A DNA stretch of 37,055 nt from QHWK01 sp035315685 (GTDB lineage: Bacteria; Acidobacteriota; Vicinamibacteria; Vicinamibacterales; CAVVIG01): contig DATFXR010000597.1 of the NCBI GenBank assembly GCA_035315685.1, positions 1-37,055 on the forward strand, in the 5' to 3' direction. The notes under the pieces are model-generated. The model was given only the letters and a program-made list of their open reading frames with translations. It had not been told where the DNA came from and did no database searches. This document shows, in pieces, positions 7,153-15,665 of this stretch (its first letter is position 1; every line of letters starts with the position of its first letter). Position numbers and translations under genes: made by a program.

Positions 7153-8507
7153 GGATCCGCACTCTCGCCCTCGCCGCCGCCGTCGCTGCTACCATCGCAG
7201 CGCCGGTCACGATCGCACAGCAGCAGCGTCAGCCGCCGCGCGCGCAGCAGCCGGAACAGCTCCAGGCGAAGCGCACCTACGTCAGGCTCGCCAACAACGC
7301 CAACGCGCTGCTCGTCGAACCGCTCGAGCCTGGTCCGAAGTCGCGGATCCTCGCGATCAATACCCATCCCGACCACAACAACAACTTCGAGTACTTCATC
7401 GGCCGCGAGCTCGTCGCGCGCGGCTACCGCGCGCTCGGCATCAACTACTACGGGCCCGAGGAGACGATGGAGGAGTTCCTGCCGGCGATTGCAGCGGCAG
7501 TGAAATACGCGCGCGCGGTGCCGGGCGTCGAGAAGGTCGTGTTCGCGACCCACAGCGGCGGCGGGCCCGAGCTGACCTTCTACGAGGAAGTCGCCGAGAA
7601 CGGACCGTCGGTCTGTCAGGGAGCGACGCGGATCTATCCGTGCAAGGGAACCGGGCTCACCGGCCTGCCGACGATCGACGGCCTGCTGCTGCTCGACATC
7701 AACATCGGTGCGCCGCATCGCACGATCTCGATCGATCCGGCGGTCGACACCAGCCACCCGCGCAGGCGCGACGCGGCGCTCGACATGTACGCGCCGCAGA
7801 ACGGCTTCGATCCGGAGAGCAACAGCGCCAGGTACCCGGCCGACTTCGTGAAGCGCTTCTTCGCCGGCGTGCACGGGCGGAGCGAACGGCTGATCGCCGA
7901 CGCGCAGTCGAAGCTCAAGGCGATCGAGAGCGGCGACGGTCCCTACAAGGACAACCAACCGCTGGTCGTCGCCGGCATGGCGGTCAACGCCGTGGGGGCG
8001 CGCCTCAACATGGCCGACCCGCGGATCCTGTCGCGGACGCACGCGGCGCACCTGCATCTGAAAGCCGACGGCACGACGCCGGTCGAGATCGTGCGCTCGA
8101 GCCGGAACGGCGAGGCGACCGCGCCGCAGCAGCGCGACACGCTGCGCGACACGGTGCAGAACACCACGGTGCGCCACTTCCTGTCGTTCCTGGCTGTCCG
8201 CACCACCGCCGACTACGCGCTGACCGAGGACTCGATCAAGGGCATCGACTGGCGGTCGTCGGCGAACAGCGCGGTGGGCAGCGTCGAGAACATCAGGGTG
8301 CCGACGCTGGTGATGGCGGCGACGTGCGCGATCCATCTCATTCCGCTCGAGACCGTCTTCGATCATTCCGCAGCGCCGGACAAGGACTTCGTCGCCGTCG
8401 AGGGCGCGGATCACGGATTCCAGCCGTGCCGGCCGGAATTCGGCAACACCACGAAACGCGCGTTCGACTACGCCGACGCGTGGCTGAGCAAACCCGGACG
8501 CTTTTGA
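7149..8507 (+). CDS. Secreted alpha/beta hydrolase (paralogue 1)
   Basis: This 452-residue protein has a Sec-type signal peptide (MRIRTLALAAAVAATIAAPV to about 23) and an alpha/beta-hydrolase core. The nucleophile elbow reads ATHSGGG with S136, and a candidate catalytic histidine is H422 in EGADHGF. A conserved N-terminal HPDHNNNFEYF probably lies near the oxyanion region. Cysteines in the insert around 172-184 (VCQG, YPCKG) and in CAIHL and PCRPEF suggest disulphides in the periplasm. The GTG start at 7149 overlaps the stop of the MmgE/PrpD gene. The protein is clearly homologous over its whole length to the hydrolase at 11746-13146. Substrate is unknown. An ester feeding the nearby pathway is a reasonable inference, no more. 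Confidence 0.82.
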   Translation: MRIRTLALAAAVAATIAAPVTIAQQQRQPPRAQQPEQLQAKRTYVRLANNANALLVEPLEPGPKSRILAINTHPDHNNNFEYFIGRELVARGYRALGINYYGPEETMEEFLPAIAAAVKYARAVPGVEKVVFATHSGGGPELTFYEEVAENGPSVCQGATRIYPCKGTGLTGLPTIDGLLLLDINIGAPHRTISIDPAVDTSHPRRRDAALDMYAPQNGFDPESNSARYPADFVKRFFAGVHGRSERLIADAQSKLKAIESGDGPYKDNQPLVVAGMAVNAVGARLNMADPRILSRTHAAHLHLKADGTTPVEIVRSSRNGEATAPQQRDTLRDTVQNTTVRHFLSFLAVRTTADYALTEDSIKGIDWRSSANSAVGSVENIRVPTLVMAATCAIHLIPLETVFDHSAAPDKDFVAVEGADHGFQPCRPEFGNTTKRAFDYADAWLSKPGRF

Positions 8508-8521
8508 TCCAGGAGGCAATG

Positions 8522-11500
8522 ATGAGCACGCGTTGGCAGAGACGCGTTGGCGCGGCGGCGCGTCGGGCGAGACACTCGGATCCGCCTCGAAGACACTCGG
8601 ATCCGCCACGAAGGCACGAAGGCACGAAGTCGTCTCGTACACGTTGTGCTTCGTGTCTTCGTGTCTTCGTGGCGGTGCTATGCGTCGCGTGGTTCGGGGG
8701 CGTGCTGCCGGCGCGCGCGCAGGGCACCAGTGCGGCGGCGATCACCGGCGTCGTCAAGGATGCGTCGGGCGGCGTGATGCCCGGCGTCACCGTCGAGGCG
8801 TCGAGCCCGGCGCTGATCGAGAAGGTCAGATCGGCGGTCACCGACGCACAGGGGCAGTACCAGATCATCGAGCTGCGGCCGGGCACCTACACCGTCACCT
8901 TCCAGCTCCAGGGATTCGCGACGCTGACGAAGGAAGGCATCGAGCTCACCTCGAACTTCACCGCGACGGTGAACGCCGAGCTGAAAGTCGGCAACCTCGC
9001 GGAAACGGTGACCGTGTCGGGCGCCTCGCCGCTGGTCGACGTAACCAAGGTGACGCAGCAGAAGGTGATCACGACCGAGGAGTTCAACACCGTTCCCACC
9101 GCGAAGAGCACCCTGTCGTTGATCGCGCTGATGCCGGCGGCGGCAGCGCCGCCCTCGGCGCAGGACGTCGGCGGCGGCAAGGGGGAGACCTCGGTGCGCA
9201 TGTCGATCCACGGCGCGCGGCAGAGCGATCAGCGCATGCTGCTGAACGGGATGTCGTTCAACATGCTCGACAACCCGACCGGCCGCACCTTCTTCATGAA
9301 CCCGCTCGGCTCGCAGGAGGTCGTCGTGGAAGCCGGCTCGGGCGGGTCGGCCGAGTACTCGACCGGCGGCGCACAGGTGAACATCATCAGCCGCGACGGC
9401 GGCAACCAGTTCTCGGGAACGCTCTTCGTCGCCGGGACCGGCCACGGACTGCAGGCGGACAACCTCACCTCCGAGCTGCAGGCGCAGGGACTGACCTCCG
9501 TCAACAACATCAAGACGATCTACGACGGGAACCTCGTCCTCGGCGGTCCGCTCGTCAAGGACCAGCTCTGGTTCGTGACGGCGCACCGCCGGAACGGCCG
9601 GCGGACGCAGATCGCGAACCTGTATCACGACGCGAACCTGAGCGACTTTACATTCACGCCCGACTTCAATCAGCCGGCCGAAGCGGCGGAGGATCTGCGC
9701 TCTGACAACCTGCGGCTCACGCTGACGACGAAGAACAGCCAGAAGTTCAGCCTCACCTACGACTGGCAGCACAACAACTCGCTCAATCAGGGCGGCGAGC
9801 TCGACTCCGGTACCGTGGCGATGGAGGCGGCGGCTCGCGCCAACGCCTACTGCAATCAGGTCACGGTGCTGCAGGGCACCTGGCAGTATCCGGCGACCAA
9901 CCGGCTGCTGTTCGACGCCGGCATCAGCGCGATGAACAATTACTATTCGGTCGGCTTCGGCGACATGCCGTGCGGCGGCGTCGCCGGCGCCATCCAGATT
10001 CGCGACACCGGTACCGGGTTCACCTACAACGCGACCGGTATCCGGCAGCGCAACGTCGCCGATCCGCTCATCTTGCGCGCCTCGACGTCGTACGTGACCG
10101 GCGAGCACAACGTCAAGGTCGGATTCAACGCGCTGATGACCCGGAAGTACGACGATTACCGCGAGCGCGGCGCCGTCGACCTGCCGGTCACCTACACCTT
10201 CAACAACGGCGTGCCGACGCAGCTCACCGAATTCGTGACGCCGCGCGTGAACCCGGCGTTCGTGCGGCCGAACCTCGGGATCTTCGCGCAGGACCAGTGG
10301 CTGCTGCACCGCCTGACGCTCAACCTCGGCCTGCGCTACGAGTACCTGCGAGCCTACTCGGGCGAGATCGACGAGCCGGCTGGCTTCCCGAGCAACGCCG
10401 TCGCGCACTACGATCGCGTCGACTGCCTGCCGTGCTGGCACGACCTCAACCCGCGGTTGGCGGTCGCCTACGACGTTTCCGGCAACGGCAAGACCGCGGT
10501 CAAGGCCGGCCTTGGCCGCTACGTCGAGTCGCTGAACACCGGCTACGCGACGACGTTCGGGCCGAGCGCGGCGATCGTGCTCAGCACCACCCGCGCATGG
10601 ACGGACCGGAACGGCAATTTCTTCCCTGACTGCGACTTGAGCAATACCGCGCTCAACGGCGAGTGCGGCGCGATGGCCAACTCGTCGTTCGGCCAACTGC
10701 AGTACAACACCGTCCCGGAAAACGGCTTCATGAACGGGTTCGGCCAGCGCCAGTACAACTGGCAGGTGTCGGCGGGCGTTGATCACGAACTGCGGCCGGG
10801 CCTGGCCGTGAGCGCCGCGTACTATCGCCGCTGGTTCGGCAACTTCACGGTAACCGACAACACGCTGGTCACGCCGAACGACTACGATCCGTACTGCATC
10901 GCCGCGCCGACGGATCCGCGCCTCGGGGATGTCAGCGGATCGCAGATCTGCGGCTTCTACGACATCAAGCCGGACAAATTCGGCCAGGTCTCGAACGTCG
11001 TCGGCCTCGCCGACAAGTTCGGCAGCCCGACGGAGATCTACAACGGCTTCGACGTGAACATTGCTGCCCGCTTCGGCAGGGGCGGCACGTTGTCGGGCGG
11101 CTGGAACATCGGTAACACGTTCGTCTCGGGTTCCGCCGGCGGCACCACCTTCTCGCACACCAACAACTGCTTCGTCGTCGATTCTCCGCAGCAGCTGTAT
11201 CACTGTGAGAGCGAGAACCCCTACCAGAACCGGATCCGCCTGAACGGGTCGTATCCGCTCCCGTACGATCTGCAGGTCGCTGCCGTCTATCAGAGCCTGC
11301 CGTCGGCGAACTACGCTGCGCTCTACACCGTGTCGACGGCGGCGATCGCGCCGTCGCTCGGACGTCCGCTCGCCGGCGGCACGCGCAATGTGACGGTCGA
11401 TCTACTGGGCACGGGGTCGGCGTATCTCGACCAGCGCATCAACCAGCTCGACCTCCGCCTTACGAAGATGTTCCGGTTGCCGGGGAGCAGCCGGGTGCGC

Positions 11501-11638
11501 GCCAACGTCGATCTGTACAACCTGTTCAACGCCAGCACGGTGCTGAACGTGATCTCGACCTACGGGACGCGGTGGCTGCAGCCGACGCAGATCCTCGACG
11601 GCCGTCTGCTGAAGTTCAGCGCCCAGATCGATTTCTAG
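8522..11638 (+). CDS. TonB-dependent receptor, Oar-like, with repeat-derived signal peptide
   Basis: This is an outer-membrane receptor of about 1038 residues. After a signal peptide ending near PARAQ comes a carboxypeptidase-regulatory-like domain (ITGVVKDASGGVMPGVTVE through RPGTYTVTFQLQGF), then a plug with the ETVTVSGASPLVDV entry segment and SAEYSTGGAQVNIISRDGG. A long beta-barrel follows, ending LLKFSAQIDF with the terminal phenylalanine of outer-membrane proteins. The start is set by an AGGAGG at 8511-8516. Of two adjacent ATGs, 8522 has the better spacing (8519 is two bases away). The frame is open upstream to 7142 only as a shadow of the hydrolase gene. The first 60 codons contain tandem duplications and a large palindrome, which supplies part of the hydrophobic signal. 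Uptake of an oligomeric or aromatic ligand is inferred from the flanking hydrolases. Confidence 0.9.
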   Translation: MSTRWQRRVGAAARRARHSDPPRRHSDPPRRHEGTKSSRTRCASCLRVFVAVLCVAWFGGVLPARAQGTSAAAITGVVKDASGGVMPGVTVEASSPALIEKVRSAVTDAQGQYQIIELRPGTYTVTFQLQGFATLTKEGIELTSNFTATVNAELKVGNLAETVTVSGASPLVDVTKVTQQKVITTEEFNTVPTAKSTLSLIALMPAAAAPPSAQDVGGGKGETSVRMSIHGARQSDQRMLLNGMSFNMLDNPTGRTFFMNPLGSQEVVVEAGSGGSAEYSTGGAQVNIISRDGGNQFSGTLFVAGTGHGLQADNLTSELQAQGLTSVNNIKTIYDGNLVLGGPLVKDQLWFVTAHRRNGRRTQIANLYHDANLSDFTFTPDFNQPAEAAEDLRSDNLRLTLTTKNSQKFSLTYDWQHNNSLNQGGELDSGTVAMEAAARANAYCNQVTVLQGTWQYPATNRLLFDAGISAMNNYYSVGFGDMPCGGVAGAIQIRDTGTGFTYNATGIRQRNVADPLILRASTSYVTGEHNVKVGFNALMTRKYDDYRERGAVDLPVTYTFNNGVPTQLTEFVTPRVNPAFVRPNLGIFAQDQWLLHRLTLNLGLRYEYLRAYSGEIDEPAGFPSNAVAHYDRVDCLPCWHDLNPRLAVAYDVSGNGKTAVKAGLGRYVESLNTGYATTFGPSAAIVLSTTRAWTDRNGNFFPDCDLSNTALNGECGAMANSSFGQLQYNTVPENGFMNGFGQRQYNWQVSAGVDHELRPGLAVSAAYYRRWFGNFTVTDNTLVTPNDYDPYCIAAPTDPRLGDVSGSQICGFYDIKPDKFGQVSNVVGLADKFGSPTEIYNGFDVNIAARFGRGGTLSGGWNIGNTFVSGSAGGTTFSHTNNCFVVDSPQQLYHCESENPYQNRIRLNGSYPLPYDLQVAAVYQSLPSANYAALYTVSTAAIAPSLGRPLAGGTRNVTVDLLGTGSAYLDQRINQLDLRLTKMFRLPGSSRVRANVDLYNLFNASTVLNVISTYGTRWLQPTQILDGRLLKFSAQIDF
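8571..8607. repeat. Two tandem copies of a 21-bp unit in the receptor gene start
   Basis: The 16-base core GACACTCGGATCCGCC occurs at 8571-8586 and 8592-8607, a period of 21 bases that keeps the reading frame (RHSDPPR encoded twice). A shorter duplication, ACGCGTTGGC at 8528-8537 and 8542-8551, lies just upstream with a 14-base period. Confidence 0.9.
8603..8675. repeat. Long imperfect palindrome of the CACGAAGG/CTTCGTG mobile-repeat type inside a coding sequence
   Basis: The left arm, 8603-8629, is built of repeated CACGAAGG units. It matches the reverse complement of the right arm, 8649-8675, at 25 of 27 positions, and both mismatches would be G-U pairs in RNA. The loop is 19 bases. Arms of this type, whose translations read RRHEGTK and FVSSCLRG, are familiar to me as dispersed repeats in planctomycete, verrucomicrobial and acidobacterial genomes. 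Here the element lies inside the N-terminus of the TonB receptor gene. Its right arm encodes SCLRVFVA, part of the signal-peptide hydrophobic core. Confidence 0.88.
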
Positions 11639-11647
11639 AATTCGCAT

Positions 11648-11704
11648 GTAGTGTTCGGGCTTTAGCCGGACCTGCACGGTCCGCTGAAGGCGGACGCTGC
11701 GTAC
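11648..11704. repeat. REP-like palindrome after the receptor gene
   Basis: An imperfect inverted repeat sits ten bases after the receptor stop. The ends GTA and TAC and the centre (CGGACC, loop TGCAC, GGTCCG at 11667-11683) are complementary. A nested hairpin TCCGC-TGAAG-GCGGA lies at 11680-11694. It may act as a transcription terminator or be a dispersed palindromic element. There is no T-tract, so a simple intrinsic terminator is unlikely. It is the only copy I found in the window. Confidence 0.6.
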
Positions 11705-11745
11705 ACGTTGGTCAGGAACTGTTTCGACTACACCGGTTACCAGCT

Positions 11746-13146
11746 ATGGGAATCATTCGCGCCCGAGCGTTCGCGCTGTCGCTGACGGCGCTGTCGATCG
11801 CGTGGCAACCCCTCCCTGCGGCCCAGCGCAGCGGCGGATCGTCGTCCGCCGCCGCGGCGCCGCGTACCTCATACGTGCGGCTCGGCGGCCGCGGCCAGGG
11901 GACGAGCGACGCGGTGCTGTACGAACCGGCAGCGGGCGGGCGGAAGAACGGCATCGCGCTGATGTTCGGCCACCCGAGCGAGAGCAACTTCAACCACCCA
12001 TCCGGACGCGAACTGGCGCGGCGTGGCTACCGGATCCTGATGGTGAACGTGCCGGACGGACGCTCGATCCCCGACGCTTACGCCCCCGCATACTCGACGG
12101 CGATCAAGTATCTGCGCGGACTGCCCGGCGTCGAGAAGGTGGTGATCATCACACACAGCGGCGGCGGACACGAGATGGCCTTCTACGAGAACGTCGCCGA
12201 AAACGGCTCCAAGGCGTGCGCGGGGCCGGAGAAGATCTATCCGTGTCGCACGGAGTCGACGACCGGCCTCGAGAAGGCGGACGGGGTCATCCTCCTCGAC
12301 TCGACGCTCGGCGCGTTCCACGCGATGAGCTCGGTCGATCCGGCCGTCGATTCAGACGCGCCGCGCACGCGCAATCCGGACCTCGACATGTTCGACGGCC
12401 GCAACGGCTACGACCGCGAGAAGCGGCGCGCCTCGTACACGCCAGAGTTCAGTCGGCGGTTCTACGCGGCGCAGTCGGCGCGCAACGCGAAGCTCGTCGC
12501 TCAGGCGCGCGCGCGACTGGCGGCGATCGACAAAGGCGAGAGCCGCTACTCGGACGACGAGCCGTTCGTCGTGCCCGGCATGGGTGTGAACGCGACCGGC
12601 GCGCGCTTGTATCAACCCGACGTGCGCGTCGTATCGACGACGCGGGCCCCGCACCTGCTGCTCAAGGCCGACGGCACGACGCCGACCGAAATCGTTCGCT
12701 CCGTCCGGCCGCCGTCCGGAGTGAACCCGGACGACGCGCTCGAGTCGCTGTCGCTGATGACCCAGAACAGCACCGTGCGTCGGTTCCTCGGGATGTCGGC
12801 GATCAGAACGCGGCCGGACTTCGCCTTCACCGAAGACGACATCGTCGGCGTCGACTGGGCGTCGGCGATCAGCAGCACGCCGTCCAACGCGGAGGGAATC
12901 ACCGTGCCGACGCTGGTGATGTCGATGACGTGCCACTACCTCGTCGTCCCCGGCGAGATCGTGTTCAACCATCTGGCGGCGCGCGACAAGCAGTTCGTCC
13001 TGGTCGAGGGCGCGACGCACAACTTCACCGGGTGCCGCCCGGAGTACGGCGACACCCTGGCGCGCACATTCGATTACGTCGATGGCTGGCTGACGCACCC
13101 GGGGCGGTTTCTGCGGGGAGCGGCCAGCGTCGATCACGAACACTGA
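11746..13146 (+). CDS. Secreted alpha/beta hydrolase (paralogue 2)
   Basis: This 466-residue protein starts with a signal peptide (MGIIRARAFALSLTALSIAW to about 27) and has the same fold and landmarks as the hydrolase at 7149-8507. Shared strings include PGVEKVV before ITHSGGG (nucleophile S138), FYENVAENG, KIYPC, GLEKADGVILLDS, SSVDPAVD, LLKADGTTPTEIVRS and a C-terminal EGATHNFTGCRPE with candidate histidine H425. HPDHNNNF in paralogue 1 corresponds to HPSESNFNHPSG here, a difference that may alter substrate recognition. The ATG at 11746 begins the signal peptide. The open frame above it, to 11572, belongs to the receptor gene's shadow. The two hydrolases bracket the TonB receptor, which implies duplication and retention within one uptake locus. 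Confidence 0.82.
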   Translation: MGIIRARAFALSLTALSIAWQPLPAAQRSGGSSSAAAAPRTSYVRLGGRGQGTSDAVLYEPAAGGRKNGIALMFGHPSESNFNHPSGRELARRGYRILMVNVPDGRSIPDAYAPAYSTAIKYLRGLPGVEKVVIITHSGGGHEMAFYENVAENGSKACAGPEKIYPCRTESTTGLEKADGVILLDSTLGAFHAMSSVDPAVDSDAPRTRNPDLDMFDGRNGYDREKRRASYTPEFSRRFYAAQSARNAKLVAQARARLAAIDKGESRYSDDEPFVVPGMGVNATGARLYQPDVRVVSTTRAPHLLLKADGTTPTEIVRSVRPPSGVNPDDALESLSLMTQNSTVRRFLGMSAIRTRPDFAFTEDDIVGVDWASAISSTPSNAEGITVPTLVMSMTCHYLVVPGEIVFNHLAARDKQFVLVEGATHNFTGCRPEYGDTLARTFDYVDGWLTHPGRFLRGAASVDHEH

Positions 13147-13338
13147 TTGTCGTGAGCTGCCCTTACAGTTTTTGCATCGCCGAAAACTGCATCTCGCGCC
13201 ACGAGTTTGCACGCCCTCGGGCGAGCGCTGTCTGCCGGCGATGTTCGTGCCATTCGATAACTCCGTGCACGGCCAACGATTTGAGAGGCCGCAGTCCCGA
13301 GTCGCCGGAGCGGCACGGACGTTGCCCCGTCCGACGGC

Positions 13339-13818
13339 ATGGACACTCTTTTCGATCGCGTGCGACGACGTCGCGGTCTGGCGGTTGCTCAAGGGTCGGA
13401 GTCCGGGCAGGCGCTGCTCGAGGTCGCGATGACCTTGCCGCTGTTGCTGCTGGTTTCCGTATCGATTTTCGAGTTCGGTCGCGCGTATCAGACCTGGCAG
13501 GTCGTGACCAACGCCGCGCGCGAGGGCGCGCGCGTGGCGATTCTGCCGAACGCGACGACCGGTGACGTGCAGTCTCGCGTGACCGCCTACATGCAGAGTG
13601 GGCAGCTCGACAACTATCAGAACGCGACGGTGACGGTGAATCAGAACACGCCAGTCGCAGTCGGAACGGGAACAGCCGCGTCGTCAGTCGTCACCGTGGC
13701 GTACCCCTTCTCATTCATCGTCCTGAATCCCGTGGCGAACCTGGTCGCGCACGGGACGACTGTCGGCGCACCGCTCACGCTCACGTCGGTCGCCGAGATG
13801 CGCAACGAGGCCCAGTAG
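13339..13818 (+). CDS. TadE-like pseudopilin
   Basis: This 159-residue protein has a TadE-type N-terminus. A short basic leader is followed by ESGQALLEVAMTLPLLLLVSVSIFEFGRAYQTWQ and TNAAREGARVAILPN, the characteristic order of glutamate, long hydrophobic segment and NAAREGAR motif in TadE/TadG pseudopilins. The rest is a small polar domain rich in Thr, Val and Asn, expected outside the membrane. The gene lies 21 bases before the TadG-like gene and is probably co-transcribed with it. No Tad ATPase, prepilin peptidase or platform gene is in the window. The start at 13339 lacks an obvious ribosome-binding site. Upstream, a hairpin with arms CAGTTTT (13166-13172) and AAAACTG (13183-13189) is present. 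Confidence 0.85.
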   Translation: MDTLFDRVRRRRGLAVAQGSESGQALLEVAMTLPLLLLVSVSIFEFGRAYQTWQVVTNAAREGARVAILPNATTGDVQSRVTAYMQSGQLDNYQNATVTVNQNTPVAVGTGTAASSVVTVAYPFSFIVLNPVANLVAHGTTVGAPLTLTSVAEMRNEAQ

Positions 13819-13839
13819 CGAACGGGCGCAGGAGGGAAC

Positions 13840-15042
13840 ATGATCACGCTGTGGCGTCGTCTTCATCGAGACGAGCGAGGCATGTCGTTTGTCTTCGTCT
13901 CGGTCGGCTTTCTGTCATTTTGCGTTGCGTCGACGCTCGCGATTGATGTGGGATTGCTGATGACTGCGCGAACGCAGGCGCAGACGGCGGCGGACGCGGG
14001 CGCCCTCGCCGGTGCGACCGCCCTGGCCTTCAACAGCTTCAGCGATCATTCGAGCGGCGGCCCGGCGGTGACGAGCGCCGTCAACACGGCTCGAACGAAC
14101 CCGATCATCGGCGCCCCACCGTCAATCACGTCGAGTGACGTGACGTTTCCACTCGATGCGATCACCGGAGCCTACGATCAGGTGCAGGTCACCGTCTACC
14201 GGACGCAGCAGCGCAACAATCCCCTTGCGACACTGGTTGCGGCCTACTTCGGCAGGCCGACGGCGGACATATCGGCAACGGCAACCGCGGCGGCGTTCCC
14301 CGCCAACCAGGAAGACTGTGTGCTGCCCTTCACGGTTCCCGACAAGTGGACCGAGATGCAATGCGGAACCACGCCCTGTGCATGGTCGACGTCGTACACC
14401 TTCGACATGTTCGCGGCGCAAGGTAATCACCAGAATTACGGCGCCCCGTTGCCCAATCCCGACGTCTACGTCCCACCAGGGCAGCCCGGTGCGACCGGCT
14501 ACAATGCCACGAGCGACATCGGTCTGCAGATGGTGCTGAAACCCAACAGTCAGACGGAAGTGACGCCGAGTTTCTACAACGCGTGGGACGTCGGCGGCGT
14601 GACGGGCGCGAGCGCGTACTCCACCAACATCGGCAGCTGCAATTCCCTCTTCACGACGATCGGCGACAACATGCTGCCTGAAACCGGCAACATGGTCGGT
14701 CCGACAAGGCAGGGCGCGCAGCAATTGATCGACCTTGACCCGAACGCCATCTGGGACCCGAGTTGCAACGGCGGGAGGGGCTGTGTCGCGAACAGCGCGT
14801 TTGGCACGAGTCCGCGGGTTCGCGCCGTGCCGCTGTACAATCCGATCCTGTACGCGCTCGATCAGCACAGCGGCAAGAGCTGGCCGCAGCTGCAACTGGT
14901 CAACTATCTCGGTTTCTTCATCGAGTCGGTTGACAATGGCGGCGCCGTGACGGGCCGAATCACCCCCATTGCCGGCCGATTCAGTTCGGGTGGGCCGATC
15001 GCGACCGGCGGATTCGCCAGCGCGATCATGTTGGTCCGATGA
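13840..15042 (+). CDS. TadG-like Flp pilus-assembly protein
   Basis: This 400-residue protein begins with the Tad N-terminal domain: DERGMSFVFVSVGFLSFCVASTLAIDVGLL (one membrane segment) followed by MTARTQAQTAADAGALAGATAL, the conserved amphipathic stretch. The remainder is a large extracytoplasmic region with several cysteine pairs (DCVLPF, CGTTPCAW, SCNSLF, SCNGGRGCVAN) that looks like the putative Tad C-terminal secreted part. An AGGAGG lies a few bases before the ATG. It forms a two-gene unit with the TadE-like gene. Without the secretion machinery nearby its role is uncertain. Anchoring or priming of a pilus encoded elsewhere is the family-based guess. Confidence 0.82.
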   Translation: MITLWRRLHRDERGMSFVFVSVGFLSFCVASTLAIDVGLLMTARTQAQTAADAGALAGATALAFNSFSDHSSGGPAVTSAVNTARTNPIIGAPPSITSSDVTFPLDAITGAYDQVQVTVYRTQQRNNPLATLVAAYFGRPTADISATATAAAFPANQEDCVLPFTVPDKWTEMQCGTTPCAWSTSYTFDMFAAQGNHQNYGAPLPNPDVYVPPGQPGATGYNATSDIGLQMVLKPNSQTEVTPSFYNAWDVGGVTGASAYSTNIGSCNSLFTTIGDNMLPETGNMVGPTRQGAQQLIDLDPNAIWDPSCNGGRGCVANSAFGTSPRVRAVPLYNPILYALDQHSGKSWPQLQLVNYLGFFIESVDNGGAVTGRITPIAGRFSSGGPIATGGFASAIMLVR

Positions 15043-15043
15043 T

Positions 15044-15172
15044 CTATTCCTGCCGCAACGCAACGGCGAGATCGATCTGCGTAGCGCGCCGGCGGGTAGA
15101 TAGTCGCGCGCAGGGCGACGGCCGCCAGCCGACGACGAACGTCAGCGGGTCTGTTGTACTGACGACGAACAC
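15044..15172 (-). pseudogene. Remnant of an ADOP permease C-terminus
   Basis: The minus strand reads STTDPLTFVV, then a frame break, then RRATQIDLAVALRQE and a stop, which is the typical end of an ADOP (MacB/FtsX-like) permease. Across the break the alternative frame reads LAAVALRATIYPPAR, which restores the expected final membrane segment. The rest of the gene is missing: the LytTR remnant begins only 24 bases away. I infer a deletion followed by frameshift decay. Confidence 0.65.
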
Positions 15173-15195
15173 GAGCCTTCGCTGACGGTCGTCGG

Positions 15196-15508
15196 TCAAC
15201 CCGAACGCGGATCCGCGCGCAGCAGCTTCCGCACTTGGGGGAAATAGAACCGGCTCGAGATCACCGTTGACCCGTCGCGCAAGCGCAGGGTGTACGAGCT
15301 CTTCCCATACCGCTCGAACGTGGAGATCGCGCGGACGTTGACAATCGCCGACCGTCGTGCCCGGACGAAACCGTCGTCGCCGGCGAGACGCTGCGCGACG
15401 CGATCCATGGTCGTGCGCATCGTGTAGGTTCGCCCGCCGGCTGAAGAACACCCCGACGACCAGCGCCAGCCCGACGACATGCGACGTTCGCAGGCGATCG
15501 GATGTCAT
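15196..15508 (-). pseudogene. Remnant of a LytTR-domain transcriptional regulator
   Basis: One frame (stop at 15196) encodes about 75 residues of a LytTR DNA-binding domain: TTMDRVAQRLAGDDGFVRARRSAIVNVRAISTFERYG, then YTLRLRDGSTVISSRFYFPQVRKLL. The segment before it, in a different frame, reads MTSDRLRTSHVVGLALVVGVFF. This looks like the start of a membrane-anchored LytTR protein. The central part of such a protein (usually over 200 residues) is absent, so I call it an internally deleted, frameshifted pseudogene. A 94-residue ORF from the ATG at 15480 could in principle still make an isolated DNA-binding domain. Confidence 0.7.
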
Positions 15509-15665
15509 GCAGGAATCATCATCCGTCCGCGGACTGCGGGCAACGGGCAACAAATCACGGCGAAGGGACCGGAAATCACGTGCGCGCGGCGTCGTCTCCC
15601 GCCGTCGTTGAGAGCGCGGTCTCGATACCGGTAGGCTGCGCCACCATGAGTGACTCTTTCGTCCG

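Noticed and set aside
8678..11203. Open frame of 841 codons on the minus strand.
   Set aside because: It lies wholly opposite the TonB receptor gene, whose domains are clear; the composition is that of a shadow.
15196..15480. 94-residue ORF considered as an intact small LytTR regulator.
   Set aside because: Its first 20 residues do not fit the family, and a plausible original N-terminus is seen in another frame just upstream, so a pseudogene is more likely.
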